A stretch of DNA of 64,000 bases from Chamaelirium japonicum (lineage: Eukaryota > Streptophyta > Magnoliopsida > Liliales > Melanthiaceae): contig OX393549.1 of the NCBI GenBank assembly GCA_947650365.1, positions 22,097,572 to 22,161,571 of the forward strand. Direction: 5' to 3'. The translations under genes and the position numbers were made by a program. Shown piece after piece: positions 44,740 to 55,039 of the stretch (the first letter of the stretch is position 1; each line of letters starts with the position of its first letter). The notes under the pieces are model-generated. The model worked only from the letters and a program-made list of their open reading frames with translations, searched no databases and had not been told where the DNA came from.

Positions 44740-45300
44740 TTGCGAACAAGCCTTTCAAAACATCAAGCTTTACCTATCTCAGACTCCTATCCTGATCGCC
44801 CCGCTTCTAGGAGAACCACTTTGGATTTATCTCGCCATTACCGATTAAGCCATCAGCGCAGTCCTAGTCAGTATAAAGGATGCAATTGAATGCTCCGTCT
44901 ACTACATCAGTCACACCCTTCTGCCGGCCAAGACTTGCTACTCAATGATAGAGAAGGTTACGTTGGCTCTGCTAATAGCCACTAGGCGGCTCCGCTCCTA
45001 CTTCGTCTCACACTTGATCACCGTCACCTCCGAACACCCTCTCAAAGACATTCTCGATAAGGCAAGTCGAGTCGGTCGGATGACCAAGTTGGTGATCTAG
45101 ATGAGCTTGCTCGGCATTCAGTTCGAACCATGAATTTCCTTCAAAGGGCAAGCCATAGATGACTTCCTAGCCGACTTCCCTGTCGGAGATCCAGTTGTCC
45201 TCAAAGACGATCTAAAGATGCACCTCAACGACGACAATGAGCAGTGTAATCCAGGCCCTGAAGCCTCTAATCTGTGCCTTGAAGCTCCCTCAACAGCCAC
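44740..45300 (+). pseudogene. Element E RNase H, degenerate
   Basis: Ty3 RNase H with EPLWIYLAITD (stop where the next codon should be), YYISHTLLPAKTCYSMIEKVTLAL near 44900-44980 and IDDFLADFP near 45160, followed by an acidic linker. Stops at several places. Confidence 0.82.
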
Positions 45301-45304
45301 TTAA

Positions 45305-45663
45305 TGAAAACTCTTTACCGACGGAGCTTCAAGTGCGATCGATTTGGGAATTAAGATAGTTCTGATATCCCCTGAACTCAATTACCTTACCGTCTATAGT
45401 GATTCCCAGTTGGGGATCAGACAAGTCAATGGGAATTATGTAGCTCGAGGAGAGATGATGCAACACTACATGGCCCTTATGCAACGTCTTAAGCAGCTGT
45501 TTGCTGACATCAAATTCATCCAAATTCCAAGGGCAAAGAATCGCGAAGCAGACGCCCTCACCAACATTGCCTCGGTACTTGGAGATCTTATCAGCCAACG
45601 TCAAATCCACACCAACTACCAAGAGCTGCCTAAGGCTAACCTCGAGCATCACTTGGCCGCCAC
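45305..45663 (+). pseudogene. Element E second RNase H, internally deleted
   Basis: It begins LFTDGASSAIDLGIKIVLISPE, then jumps directly to VYSDSQLGIRQVNGNYVARG and READALTNIASVL. The block with NNKAEYEA between strand 3 and helix A is deleted. The coding sequence runs to the first base of the LTR with no integrase or polypurine tract between. Confidence 0.83.
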
Positions 45664-46389
45664 TGTGGGCATAAATCTAGCTACTACCTGATAGGGGGAC
45701 CCACAACCCTGTCTAGGGCCCACAGATACGCTAAGGGACCCGTAGCCCTGCTTGAGACCCACGGAGATGCCAGTGGAACCCACAGCCCTACCTGGGCCCA
45801 CGGAGATGATAGTGGAACCTACAGCCCTGCCTAGAGTCCATTGATGCAGTTCCAGGAATATTTCTAGAATATTCCCCAGATACTCCTAGGAATGCCCCTA
45901 GAATATTCCTAAGAATATTCTCCAAATATTCCTGAGAATATCCCCATAATATTCCCAAAACCTCTATAAATAGCCAACCTTGTAATAATCAAGATCGAAT
46001 TCCATTATTCCCAACTCCATATTCTGGTTTCCAGATCGAGCTCTCTGAGCCTTCTGGTCTTTAGACTTTCAAGGCCTCTCCACCCTCTATCTACTTGTAA
46101 GAAGTACTCCTCGGCCTATCGAAAGTAGCTTTACTTTCTTAGAGTTAGTAGATTCAAAGGTTGTGTCTTACCGCACACAGATATAGGCTTCGGCCGAACG
46201 TCGTTACCATATCTTGTGTCAATTCTCTTTCTTTCTCTTTATCCTTCTTTGTCTCTCTATTGCAACAGTGTCTAAGTAACAGCTAAGCACACGACAGCTA
46301 GGCATCCCACAATGCCACACATCAAAGATTCAACCCTTCAATCGACTGTTGGAGGGGGGTTATGTATGACGGCCAAAATTCTCCCCCAT
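45664..46389 (+). repeat. Element E LTR with heat-shock-element-like cluster
   Basis: It begins TGTGGGCATAAATC and ends about CCCCCATA. It is homologous in reverse orientation to the element D LTR at 59869-60485 (shared GCCGAA-rich segment, CTTACCGCAC, TCAATCGACTGT). A TATA box, TATAAATA, is at 45965-45972. Upstream lie several GAATATTC palindromes, including the perfect three-unit TTCTAGAATATTC at 45862-45874. Confidence 0.83.
45850..45956 (+). promoter_or_regulatory. GAATATTC cluster resembling heat-shock elements
   Basis: GAATATTC occurs at 45867, 45901 and 45913, with degenerate copies near 45924, 45935 and 45947. TTCTAGAATATTC at 45862-45874 is a perfect nTTCnnGAAnnTTCn site for heat-shock factors. 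The cluster ends less than 20 bp from the TATA box. Confidence 0.55.
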
Positions 46390-46393
46390 AGTT

Positions 46394-46410
46394 TGGCACC
46401 GTCTGTGGGA
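46394..46410 (+). promoter_or_regulatory. Primer-binding-site variant after the element E LTR
   Basis: TGGCACCGTCTGTGGGA differs at one base from the TGGCGCCGTCTGTGGGA of elements B and C. Confidence 0.78.
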
Positions 46411-46739
46411 CCTTCCTTGTCGACTTGTGACCTCTGTGCTTCCTAGCTCATCCGGTCAAGCAACAACTATCTATTGCCCAAGCAATCTGTATGTCTCCAT
46501 CGCTACCTAAATGGTGAAGACACGACTTGTGGACCAGCCGAGGGAAGCAACGTTCACCCCGATGTTCATCATCCTATGACTCGCTCAATGAGTCGTAGGT
46601 TTGTGACAAGTCAACGTCCCGAGCAACACTCTGCTATGAACTCGAGGAGCTTTCGGTCAGTCGACCGTGCAACCCCGGCTCAGCCTCAACAATCTCCTCA
46701 ACTGGCCGACGCAACTCCTTAACACCTGAGGAAGGCGCA
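46411..46739 (+). pseudogene. Gag leader and N-terminal fragment following the element E LTR
   Basis: The short frame at 46474-46722 contains HPMTRSMSRRFVTSQRPEQ and ends in a Gln/Pro-rich tail, resembling the disordered start of a Tat Gag. So a second internal region begins after this LTR and is cut off near 46740. Confidence 0.5.
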
Positions 46740-47024
46740 CCTCTCGCCCCTTGCTGACCCCCAAGCGACGTATCGGATTTCGGCAAAAAACTTCCAACTC
46801 CTCACCTTGATGAAGCAGATGGGTCTAAATATTTGGGTGTAGATATTAATGGTATGCAATGATATGAATGTTTGGAGGGGATACAATATATGTTCTTCTT
46901 GACAACAAAGATTAATATGCATAATGTTATGGACCTGACTATCAATCCAACACAACTATTGAGTCTCCTACATGTATTTGGGACTTGAATCAACTCTAGA
47001 GGTCGACCACAAGGCTTTAAATAG
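46740..47024. other. Short unassigned segment left of element F
   Basis: 285 bases without recognised features. It ends with the left target copy AATAG of element F. Confidence 0.5.
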
Positions 47025-47731
47025 TGATGCAGGCACGCGTCGTCCAAGAGCGGTTGATGAAGACGATGCTATCTTTTTTTTGTATTTTTTTTGTAACGGG
47101 ATAACTAGTGATACGGAATCACCGAGAGGAAGTGGCGAAGGGGGTAAGAACCATGACAGAGAAGAAAAGACTAGAAGCTTAGATGAGAGGGGGCCTGAAA
47201 TCCATCAGGATACAAGGTGGGGACTCAAATCCATGAGCCAACGAAGGCATCCGCCATCAATTTTCATTCATCATAATCTGTCCTCCAATGGTTACAATGG
47301 GGGCCTTTAAATAAGCTAAAAGAAAAGATAAAAATGGCAACAAACTTAAAAGCCAATAAGTATCCTAACAACTTGCCTAAAATAAAGATCTCAAATAAAA
47401 AAAAAAGATATTAAAAGATATCATGATAGATATCTGCCTTATCCATCCATGGCAGGTTAGGATGGGCCTTCGGGTGGTCCAACGGGCTTGGGCCCAAGTC
47501 GGATCACATCATTCGCTTCCACTGCGAAGAACTCGCCCTCGAGGTCATATGGTAAAGCGTAATCATCCTCAAGGTTTTCGCCGATGTGGTGTCTGTCGTC
47601 AGGAGCTGATGATGGAGGCCCAACAAATGATGTCTCACTATATCGAAGTCATCACCGGGGTCCCATGAGAAGGTATCACTGCCGTCTATCGGGAAACACA
47701 CACCAAAGCGATGCTGGGGTAGATGACCGAG

Positions 47732-48439
47732 TCAGATAGTAATATCAGACCACTGCAGTAGCTCGAACATCGGCTCGCTTGAACGGAGGTAGAGCTGAAC
47801 AAACACTGTAGGCACCAATAGTCGGTCTAGCCCAAGAAAATCAATCTGCTGAAGCTCGGCTAGAAAGACATCCTTGAAAGAATCCACAGTAGGTGGTAGC
47901 ATGGCAGGCGGTAGAAGATCCTCTGGAGGGGGGAGCTCGTCGGCTGGTGGTGGTACTGGAGGTGATGGATCTACCAAAGATACAACTGGAGGAAGCTCTG
48001 TCGGTGGGGGAGGCTCTGCTGGAAGTGCTGGAGGTGGAGACTCATTTGTGGAGGCCGCTAGAGGTGAGTTCATTTGCTCTAGCTCCCATTCAGTCTCACA
48101 AGCTATCTCATAGGCTTCGTTCAGATCCCTCCAAGATCTAGATGAAAACTTGCCCTTTATGTCGGAGCGGAGTCCTCTAACGTACAGTACCACTGCCAAG
48201 AAATCTTTCTCTGAAAAACCATAGCGGATCATGCGCCGATAGAATGTTGAAGTATACTCATAGACGGAGTTGTTCCCTTGATGACAACGAATCAATCCTT
48301 GCATCTTGGCATCCATGCACAATGGTGAAAGTGTGATCCAGGAGTAAATCTGAAAATCTGTAATTACTAGTTCACTGAAATTTTTTGATGATGGTATGGA
48401 TGCGTAGAGCTCGAAAAACCCTTCGATTTGATAGGTCAC
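47732..48439 (-). CDS. gag: Element F Gag-like protein (235 aa)
   Basis: The first ~125 residues fit the C-terminal part of a Ty3 Retrotrans_gag domain: NNSVYEYTSTFYRRMIRYG near residue 55, then FLAVVLYVRGLRSDIKGKF and LNEAYEIACETEWELEQM. A proline-rich segment (about 125-180, PPP-rich) replaces the usual zinc knuckle, and the tail is unrecognised. The capsid N-terminus is missing or lies in another frame upstream. It is the only coding potential in the element. Confidence 0.75.
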   Translation of the reverse strand: MTYQIEGFFELYASIPSSKNFSELVITDFQIYSWITLSPLCMDAKMQGLIRCHQGNNSVYEYTSTFYRRMIRYGFSEKDFLAVVLYVRGLRSDIKGKFSSRSWRDLNEAYEIACETEWELEQMNSPLAASTNESPPPALPAEPPPPTELPPVVSLVDPSPPVPPPADELPPPEDLLPPAMLPPTVDSFKDVFLAELQQIDFLGLDRLLVPTVFVQLYLRSSEPMFELLQWSDITI

Positions 48440-48779
48440 ACGTCAAAAACGGACTAGAATTGAGAGAGATATGCCCAATTGACGTTGGCGGGTCTGTTTT
48501 GCCTATTCAGGTCGGATCCGAATTCAACTCGGGTTCAGCACTTAAGTGCAAAATAGTAACTATAAAGGTTGGGGATCTGAGGACTGTAGGATGGGGATCT
48601 AAGGGTTGTGGTAGAGGAGTGAGTTGGGAAAAAGGAAAGGGCTAAAGGGTAAAAAAATTTAGGGCTTTGGTTCTTCTTGGTTTTGTTGGCAGATAGGAAA
48701 GGAAGGAAGAGGCCGGCGGTTGCAGCTTGGAGCAAAAGGGCGGCTGCAGCTGGGATCAAAAGGGGCAGCAGCTGGTACG

Positions 48780-49130
48780 TTTCCTCTCCTTTTTCTCTTC
48801 TTTCCTTTTTCTTTTTCTTCCCTTTTCTTCTTTCTTTCCTTCTATTCTGTCTTTCCCTTTTTTTTTTTTTTCTTCACAGATCTGCGGCAGATCTGTGTGG
48901 CTTCCTTTTTCTTCTTTTTCTTTTTTTTGGATGGCTACGGGGTGTGCGGGAGCACGAACAGGGGTGGCGGTTCAGTGGGTGGAGCGAGAGGAAGGGGTGG
49001 CTTGTGGTGGACGGGCGGGCGGCAACGGAGAGGGTTCGGTTGAAGGAGGTATGCTCTCTATCTCTCTTCTCTTTTTTTTTCTCAAGATCTGATCTCTCTT
49101 CTTCTTCTTCTTCTTCTTTTTTTGTTGGGA
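48780..49130 (-). repeat. CT/TC-rich leader of element F
   Basis: On the plus strand it is dominated by TTCTTTTTC and CTTCTTCTT runs. The overlapping Phe/Ser-rich frames are by-products. Confidence 0.7.
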
Positions 49131-49243
49131 TTGTAGGGCGACGTACCAGAAGAAGATGACGAATCAGCGACGATGGTGATGACGATGACGATGGACGACG
49201 ACGATCGAAGCGAAGATCATTCGTGGTGCAGGAACGCCACGAA

Positions 49244-49262
49244 GCCCGAAGCTCTGATACCA
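49244..49262 (-). promoter_or_regulatory. tRNA-iMet primer-binding site of element F
   Basis: Plus-strand GCTCTGATACCA, the reverse complement of TGGTATCAGAGC, lies three bases from the 5' LTR. Confidence 0.85.
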
Positions 49263-49753
49263 ACTTGATGCATGCGCACATCGTCTAAGAGCGGTTGATG
49301 AAGACGATGCTATCTTTTTTTTGTATTTTCTTTGTAACGGGATAACTAGTGATACGGAATCACCGAGAGGAAGTGGCGGAGGGGGTAAGAACCGTGACAG
49401 AGAAGAAAAGACTAGAAGCTTAGATGAGAGGGGGCCTGAAATCCATCAGGATACAAGGTGGGGACTCAAATCCATGAGCCAACGAAGTCATCTGCCATCA
49501 ATTTTCATTCATCATAATCTGTCCTCCAATGGTTACAATGGGGGCCTTTAAATAGGCTAAAAGAAAAGATAAAAATGGCAACAAACTTAAAAGCCAATAA
49601 ATATCCTAACAACTTGCCTAAAATAAAGATCTCAAATAAAAAAAAAAGGATATTAAAAGATATCATGATAGATATCTATCTTATCCATCCATGGCAGGTT
49701 AGGATGGGCCTTCGGGTGGGCCAACGGGCTTGGGCCCAAGTCGGATCACATCA

Positions 49754-50359
49754 AATAGCCTCCAGTGGCCAGGCCCTATCAGGTCTCCAAGAGGGATATG
49801 TTCACCTCCTGGTCTCTATCCAATTCTACACTCAAGGGATCTCATTAAAGAGACTCCTTGTGCAGGTGGGAGTTCCTGTGACCCGACTCTATCTTTCAGA
49901 CTGGTTCTCCTTATAGGCAATCACTTAAGGGATTTTCGGACTACCACTTGTTTCCAACTTTGAAACCCAGTCAAACTAGGACTCTTGATCAATAGTGGAT
50001 TTTCTACTTTATAGAAATTTAATCATATATGAACTAGGATCCTTGTTAGTGTGGATAAGTCCATAACTAACAATCCTACTCATACTAGGATTAGTATATG
50101 TTAGCCTACCGACAAAGCTAGGAGTTAGGATCCGTTAGGACTCAAACATCTCAGGACCAATTAATTAGACTATGATTCTTGTCATCACATGACTACATCC
50201 TTATCTAATTAATTATGGCTAGAACCAATATCAAGTCATAACTAAAACCGCAGTATTAGTTCCTACTTTGATTGGCTTATACTTTGACACAAAACATATC
50301 TCGGATATCTAAGTAAGCCCGTGATTGAGGGTATCTTGAGAGCTTTGCATATTTAAATT
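49754..50359. other. Unassigned DNA right of element F
   Basis: It contains many short CTAGGA/ACTAGGA words and no supported ORF. It starts with the AATAG target copy. Possibly an old LTR, not proven. Confidence 0.5.
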
Positions 50360-51080
50360 GCCTTGTAGCAACGTTCTTTCACGTAACTTTGGAGTTACCG
50401 TAGCTGCTATATATATTGCTTCCTCCGTATGTTATCTAAAACGTATTTTAATTCACTAAATATGTGTTTTGGATTACTAAAAGTGTATAAAACATATCTT
50501 AAAAAAAAGTGTATAGAACATTATCTAAATCGTATTTTATATACACATAACGTCTACAATAACTTTGAAAAAAAATTGGCATGTAGTAAAACTCTTTCAC
50601 ATGGCTTTGGAGGTACTATAGCTGGTATAATTATTACTTTATCTATAAGTTACCTAAAACATATTTTAAATAACTAAATATGTATTATAGATTAGTAAAA
50701 ATATATTAAATATTATCTAAAGTGTATTTTTATTTACCATAGTGTCTACAGTAACTTCGAAAATAATTATTTGTAGTGAAAGTCTTTCATGTGGCTTCAT
50801 AGTTACTGTAGCTGCTACAGTTTATTGCTTCCTCTGTATGTTATCTAAAACATATTTTAAATGACTAGATATATATATTTTAGATTACTAAAAGCGTATT
50901 AATCAGTATTAAATATTATTTAAAATATATTTTTATTTACTTAAAGAGTCTACACTAACTATGAAAAAAAATTGTCCTGTAGTGAAACACATGAAAGAGT
51001 TTCACAACATAACAAAAAAATTTCAGAGTTATTGTAGTAGTTACAGTAACTCCAAAAATATTTTTTATATTTATGTTTCA
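50360..51080. repeat. AT-rich degenerate tandem repeat of ~200 bp
   Basis: Three to four units start GTAGTGAAAGTCTTTCA-like at about 50369, 50584, 50773 and 50979. Each is followed by TGGAGTTACCGTAGCTGCTA-like sequence, then TCTAAAACATATTTTAAATGACTAAATATG. They include GTTACTGTAGCTGCTACAGT-type palindromes. Confidence 0.72.
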
Positions 51081-51482
51081 CGTTACATTATGCTCTCAAC
51101 TTTTTTTGTGGTTATTAATATCATTTTATATTTCCATCGTTCACGAGAACGACGACCATGGATCTAGTTTTAAGATCTCTTAACGTAGGGCTTTTTATTG
51201 TATTGGGGTCAGACTTTGGATCCGTAACTTTAACCTTTATTATTTATTTCCCCTTCTCGAAAGTGCTGCTTCTTGGTTGTTCTCCAAAGTTCTAATAGGT
51301 ACCAGACCCATATTATGTAATTCTGACTAATACCAGCATACATAGTTGAGCACCTTTTTTTATATATATTTCAAATTCCGGAACTCAGATCTCTCTTTCA
51401 TGTCCCTTGAAAGGTCAGTTGGAATCAATTTTAATCCAATCTTTGGGTTACTTGGTTAAGAGGTCAGTTCCGTCATCAACTG

Positions 51483-51769
51483 TGTTAGATACCCTCACAT
51501 CCCAAAACCTGGGTTGTAAGGGAAGGTCCACATTGGCTATATTAAGCGGGTAATGGGTGCCTCTCTCATTGATGTGAGACTATCGGTTAACACTCCCCCT
51601 CATATCGTGGGGAGCACCCAGAGCGAGAGTAGGAGACGGTGAACCCAGCTCTGATACCATGTTAGATATCTTTACTTCCCAAAACCCGGGTTGTAAGGGG
51701 AGGTCCACAAAGGCTATATTAAGCGGGTGATGGGTGCCTCCCTCACCGATGTAGGACTATTCGTTAACA
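51483..51769 (-). mobile_element. TRIM/SMART-type miniature LTR retrotransposon (287 bp)
   Basis: Two 110-bp terminal repeats (51483-51592 and 51660-51769) start TGTTAGAT and end GTTAACA. They enclose only 67 bp. GCTCTGATACCA at 51648-51659 is the iMet primer site in reverse, and CTCCCCCTCAT at the other end is the reverse of a polypurine tract, so the element points leftward. The flanks AACTG (51478-51482) and CACTG (51770-51774) look like a target duplication with one change. The repeats differ at about 16 of 110 positions, so it is old. It has no coding capacity and depends on other elements. Confidence 0.9.
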
Positions 51770-51804
51770 CACTGCCACCCATTGCCCTCCTTATCTTCCA
51801 ATCC

Positions 51805-53640
51805 TCCTACCCTGTAAATGATCATGATATGCTTGATAATATTAGTCAATCCTCATCTATTATACCGGTACCGATACTAATACCGGTACAACCACTAGTA
51901 TCAGTACCAGCACCAATTACCTCTGATAGTGATATGGATTTAGAAATTAATGAGTTTAGTTCATCATCTTCGAATGATAACGAGATTTACATTGGTAAAA
52001 CCTATTCATCGAAAAAATTATTTAGAAAAGACATGCTTAATATTACAATTAAAAAAAATTATGCTAGCATATGATTGCAATAATAAGAGTAAAATTACGA
52101 TAAAATGTGATATGTCAAAATGTATATGGCGTATTTATGCAAAAAAAAACTTATGATGGTGATACCTTTAGCATTGTAACATATAATTTGACTCATATAT
52201 GTACAGGTAAGGTAATGCCAAGAAATCATCCTCAAGCTACTTCTGAATGGATTAAATCTAAGATTGTAACTCGTTTAACAAATAATCTGAACTATCCTCT
52301 ATCTTCGATAATAAAAGATATACTTCATGGTTTTCGTGTATCTGTATCTTATAATAAAGCTTCAAAAGCTAAGAAAAAAGCCAATATAGAAATCCATGGT
52401 TGTGATGTAGAATCTTATAGGAATCTAGACCATTATTGCTTAACTATTTTTGAAATAAATCTTGATAGTTTTACTATAATTAAAACTAATGATAATAATA
52501 GTTTTTATTGCTTTTAATTTTTGTATAACTGGTTTTAAAAATAGATGTTTGCCGATTATAGCTATAGATGGTATATTTTTAAAAGAAAAATGCCAAGGTA
52601 TAATGCTTACTGCTATTTCTCACGATCCTAATGGTGGGATATTTTCAATAGCATATTCAGTTGTCGAGGCTGAAGATAAGCATACTTGGATTTGATTTTT
52701 AGAGTGTCTTATAATTGTATTAAATCCATATGAGTTTTCAAAACTATCATTTATTTCTGATAAATAAAAAGGACTTATTTATGCCGTTAGTAGAATTTTT
52801 CCCCAAGTTTATCATTTCTTTTGCATACAATATTTTAAAGAAAATCTCAAAAATAAATTTTGGAAAAAACTTTTATGTGATTTATTAAGAAAGACAGCTA
52901 AGAAATATAATATTACCGAATGTAATGCAGTACTTCAACAAATTGAGACTGAAGATAAGGAAGCTTATGATTGGATTATATCAGGTGACCCAACACACAA
53001 TGCACATTATTGGTTAACAGCTTACTCACCTGTGCCACAGTATAGGATATTAACATCTAACATAGCCGAGTCTTTTAATTCAGCAATTAGATATTTACGA
53101 GAGAAACCAATAACATGCCTTTTAGATAGAATTAGGTATAAATTAATAAAATTATATTCTAAACGTAGAGAGCCCTGTCAATTATAGGAAGGTCAATTTG
53201 TACCAAAAGCGGAAAAAAAAAACTTAAAAAACGAATTGATAAAGCAAGATATTTAGATATTTTACATGTCAATGAGATGCAATTTGAAATAATCGATAAT
53301 GCAAAATCTAGACATGAAATCATTGACTTAGCAGAAAAAACTTGTACATGCAGAAAATAGAAATACACACTTATACCATGTCAGCATGCAATATGTGCAT
53401 GCAACTTTAAAAGATGGAATATTTATGATTTGTATCCAATAGAACTATATATGGAAACATATAAACAAGTTTATGCTACTCGTATGGAAAGGATCCCTAA
53501 TCCGTATGAGCTCTATAATCCATCATAAAGACAAAATCATATCTTACCACCAAACACTAGACGTCGTCCTAGTCGTCCCAAAGTTAAAAAACAAAATACA
53601 GATTTAGGGAAGTGCGACCTTTTCGTTGTAGTCGTTGCCA
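51805..53640 (+). pseudogene. Mutator-type (MULE) transposase pseudogene
   Basis: Successive frames on the plus strand spell a MuDR-family DDE transposase. The N-terminal zinc domain appears as KTYSSKKLFRKDMLNITIKKNY and ITIKCDMSKCIWRIYAK. The core has PIIAIDGIFLKEKCQG (first catalytic Asp, near 52560), GGIFSIAYSVVEAEDKHTWI, FISDK and a later NIAESFNSAIRYLREKP near 53060. The SWIM zinc finger is TCTCRK ... IPCQHAICAC near 53345-53400. At least four stops or frameshifts (for example near 52070, 52150, 52515, 52695, 53187 and 53360) inactivate it. No terminal inverted repeats are evident. The TRIM lies just upstream. Confidence 0.88.
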
Positions 53641-54053
53641 CCAAATTGGTCATAGTCAAACAACTTATAGGAATCTCATAGGACTCGATTCCACGTTTTG
53701 ATTTTGCAAAATCAATTATCTAAAATTATATCTCATTGACATGTAAAATATCTATATATTTTGCTTTCGGTACAAGTTAACATTCTCATAATCGACTAGT
53801 CTCTCTACGTTTACAATGTAATTTTGTTAATTTACACCTAATTTCATCTAGAAGTCTTTTTATTGGTTTCTCTCGTAAATTGTATCAATTTAACATAGTG
53901 TTATTGATTTCTCATTCATAAGCTTATTTATCTCTAGTCTCAATTTGTTGTAGTATTTGATTACATCCAACTAAATTATTTATCTTAGTTGCCATTGAAA
54001 AAAGAAATTTTAATTTTTTTTGTTAACTTTGCCAATGCATCTTAATTCAAAAT

Positions 54054-54632
54054 ATTAGGGTTTAGGGGTTTAGGGATTAGGGGTTAGGGTTTAGGGTTTT
54101 AGGGGTTAGAGTTTAGGGGTTAGGGTTTAGGGTTTTATGGTTTAGGGGTTTAGGTTTTAAGGATTAGGGTTAGGGTTAGGGTTTAGGGTTTAGGGTTTTA
54201 GGGTTTTAGGGTTTAGGTTTTAGGGTTTTAGGGGTTTAGGGTTTAGGGTTAGGTTTAGGTTTTAGGGTTTAAGGGTTAGAGTTTAAGGTTTAGGGTTTAG
54301 GTTTTAGAGTTAGAGTTAGGGTTTAGGGGTTTAGGTTATAAGGGTTAGGGTTTAGTTTTTAGGGTTTAGGGGTTTAGGGTTTTAGGGTTTAGGGTTAGGG
54401 TTAGGGTTTAAGTTTTAGGGTTTAGGATTTATGGTTTTGGTTTAGGGGTTTAGGTTTTAGGGTTTAGGGGTTAGGATTAGGGTTAGGGCTAGGGTTTATG
54501 TTTAGGTTTTAGGGTTTAGGTTTTAGGATTAGGGTTAGGGTTTAGGTTTTAGGGTTTAGGGGTTTAGGGGTTAGGGTTAGGGTTTAGGGTTTAGGTTTTA
54601 GGATTTAGGGTTTAGGGTTAGGGTTTAGGTTT
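54054..54632 (+). repeat. Interstitial telomere-like TTTAGGG array (degenerate)
   Basis: About 580 bases of TTTAGGG, TTAGGG, TTTTAGGG and TTTAGGGG variants all in one orientation, the plant telomere repeat with many length changes. It is bracketed by similar ~33-bp sequences (54014-54046 and 54642-54674). Confidence 0.95.
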
Positions 54633-54764
54633 AAAAAAACCATTTTTTAACTTCGCCAACGTAACATCTTAATTACATTGCCGGTCCCTAGCCCGAATAA
54701 AGGAGGAAAAAATGTCTATTTATATTTTTGAAAACATTTCATGAGAGGGGGGTAGCGATGAATG

Positions 54765-54766
<2 letters not shown>

Positions 54767-54838
<72 letters not shown>
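54767..54838 (+). repeat. (TC)n microsatellite
   Basis: More than 30 uninterrupted TC units, followed by a second copy of GGGGGGTAGCGATGA (54747 and 54857) and a shorter TC run near 54880. Confidence 0.95.
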
Positions 54839-54842
<4 letters not shown>

Positions 54843-55039
54843 ACTCTCATTCTCACGGGGGGTAGCGATGAGTTCCTATCTCTCTCTCTCTCTCTATCAC
54901 TTACAAGATACAAAAACAATCATAACTAGTAATGCCTGCGAGGAAAAAAAGATACAAAAACAATCATAACTACGAATGTCAACATCCTGGCGTATCATGA
55001 CTATAATCCCCAGATTCAACCCTAGCATAGTTCTCAGCA

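Larger units (their letters stand above)
47025..49753 (-). mobile_element. Element F: complete small gag-only LTR retrotransposon
   Basis: This 2729-bp element has LTRs at 47025-47511 and 49266-49753, each TGATGC...CACATCA, flanked by the duplication AATAG (47020-47024 and 49754-49758). A tRNA-iMet primer site next to the right LTR shows leftward transcription. The internal 1.75 kb holds one Gag-like frame and a CT-rich leader, with no enzyme domain. About 15 LTR differences (about 3 percent). The iMet primer, the CTCGAGGGCGAG block before the 3' LTR and the Gag type suggest a chromovirus-related parent. Confidence 0.9.

Noticed and set aside
48677..49159. Phe/Ser-rich open frames in element F
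   Set aside because: They are translations of a CT-rich leader in several phases.
54054..54632. A true chromosome end
   Set aside because: The array is degenerate, only about 580 bp, and has transposon-derived coding remnants on both sides.
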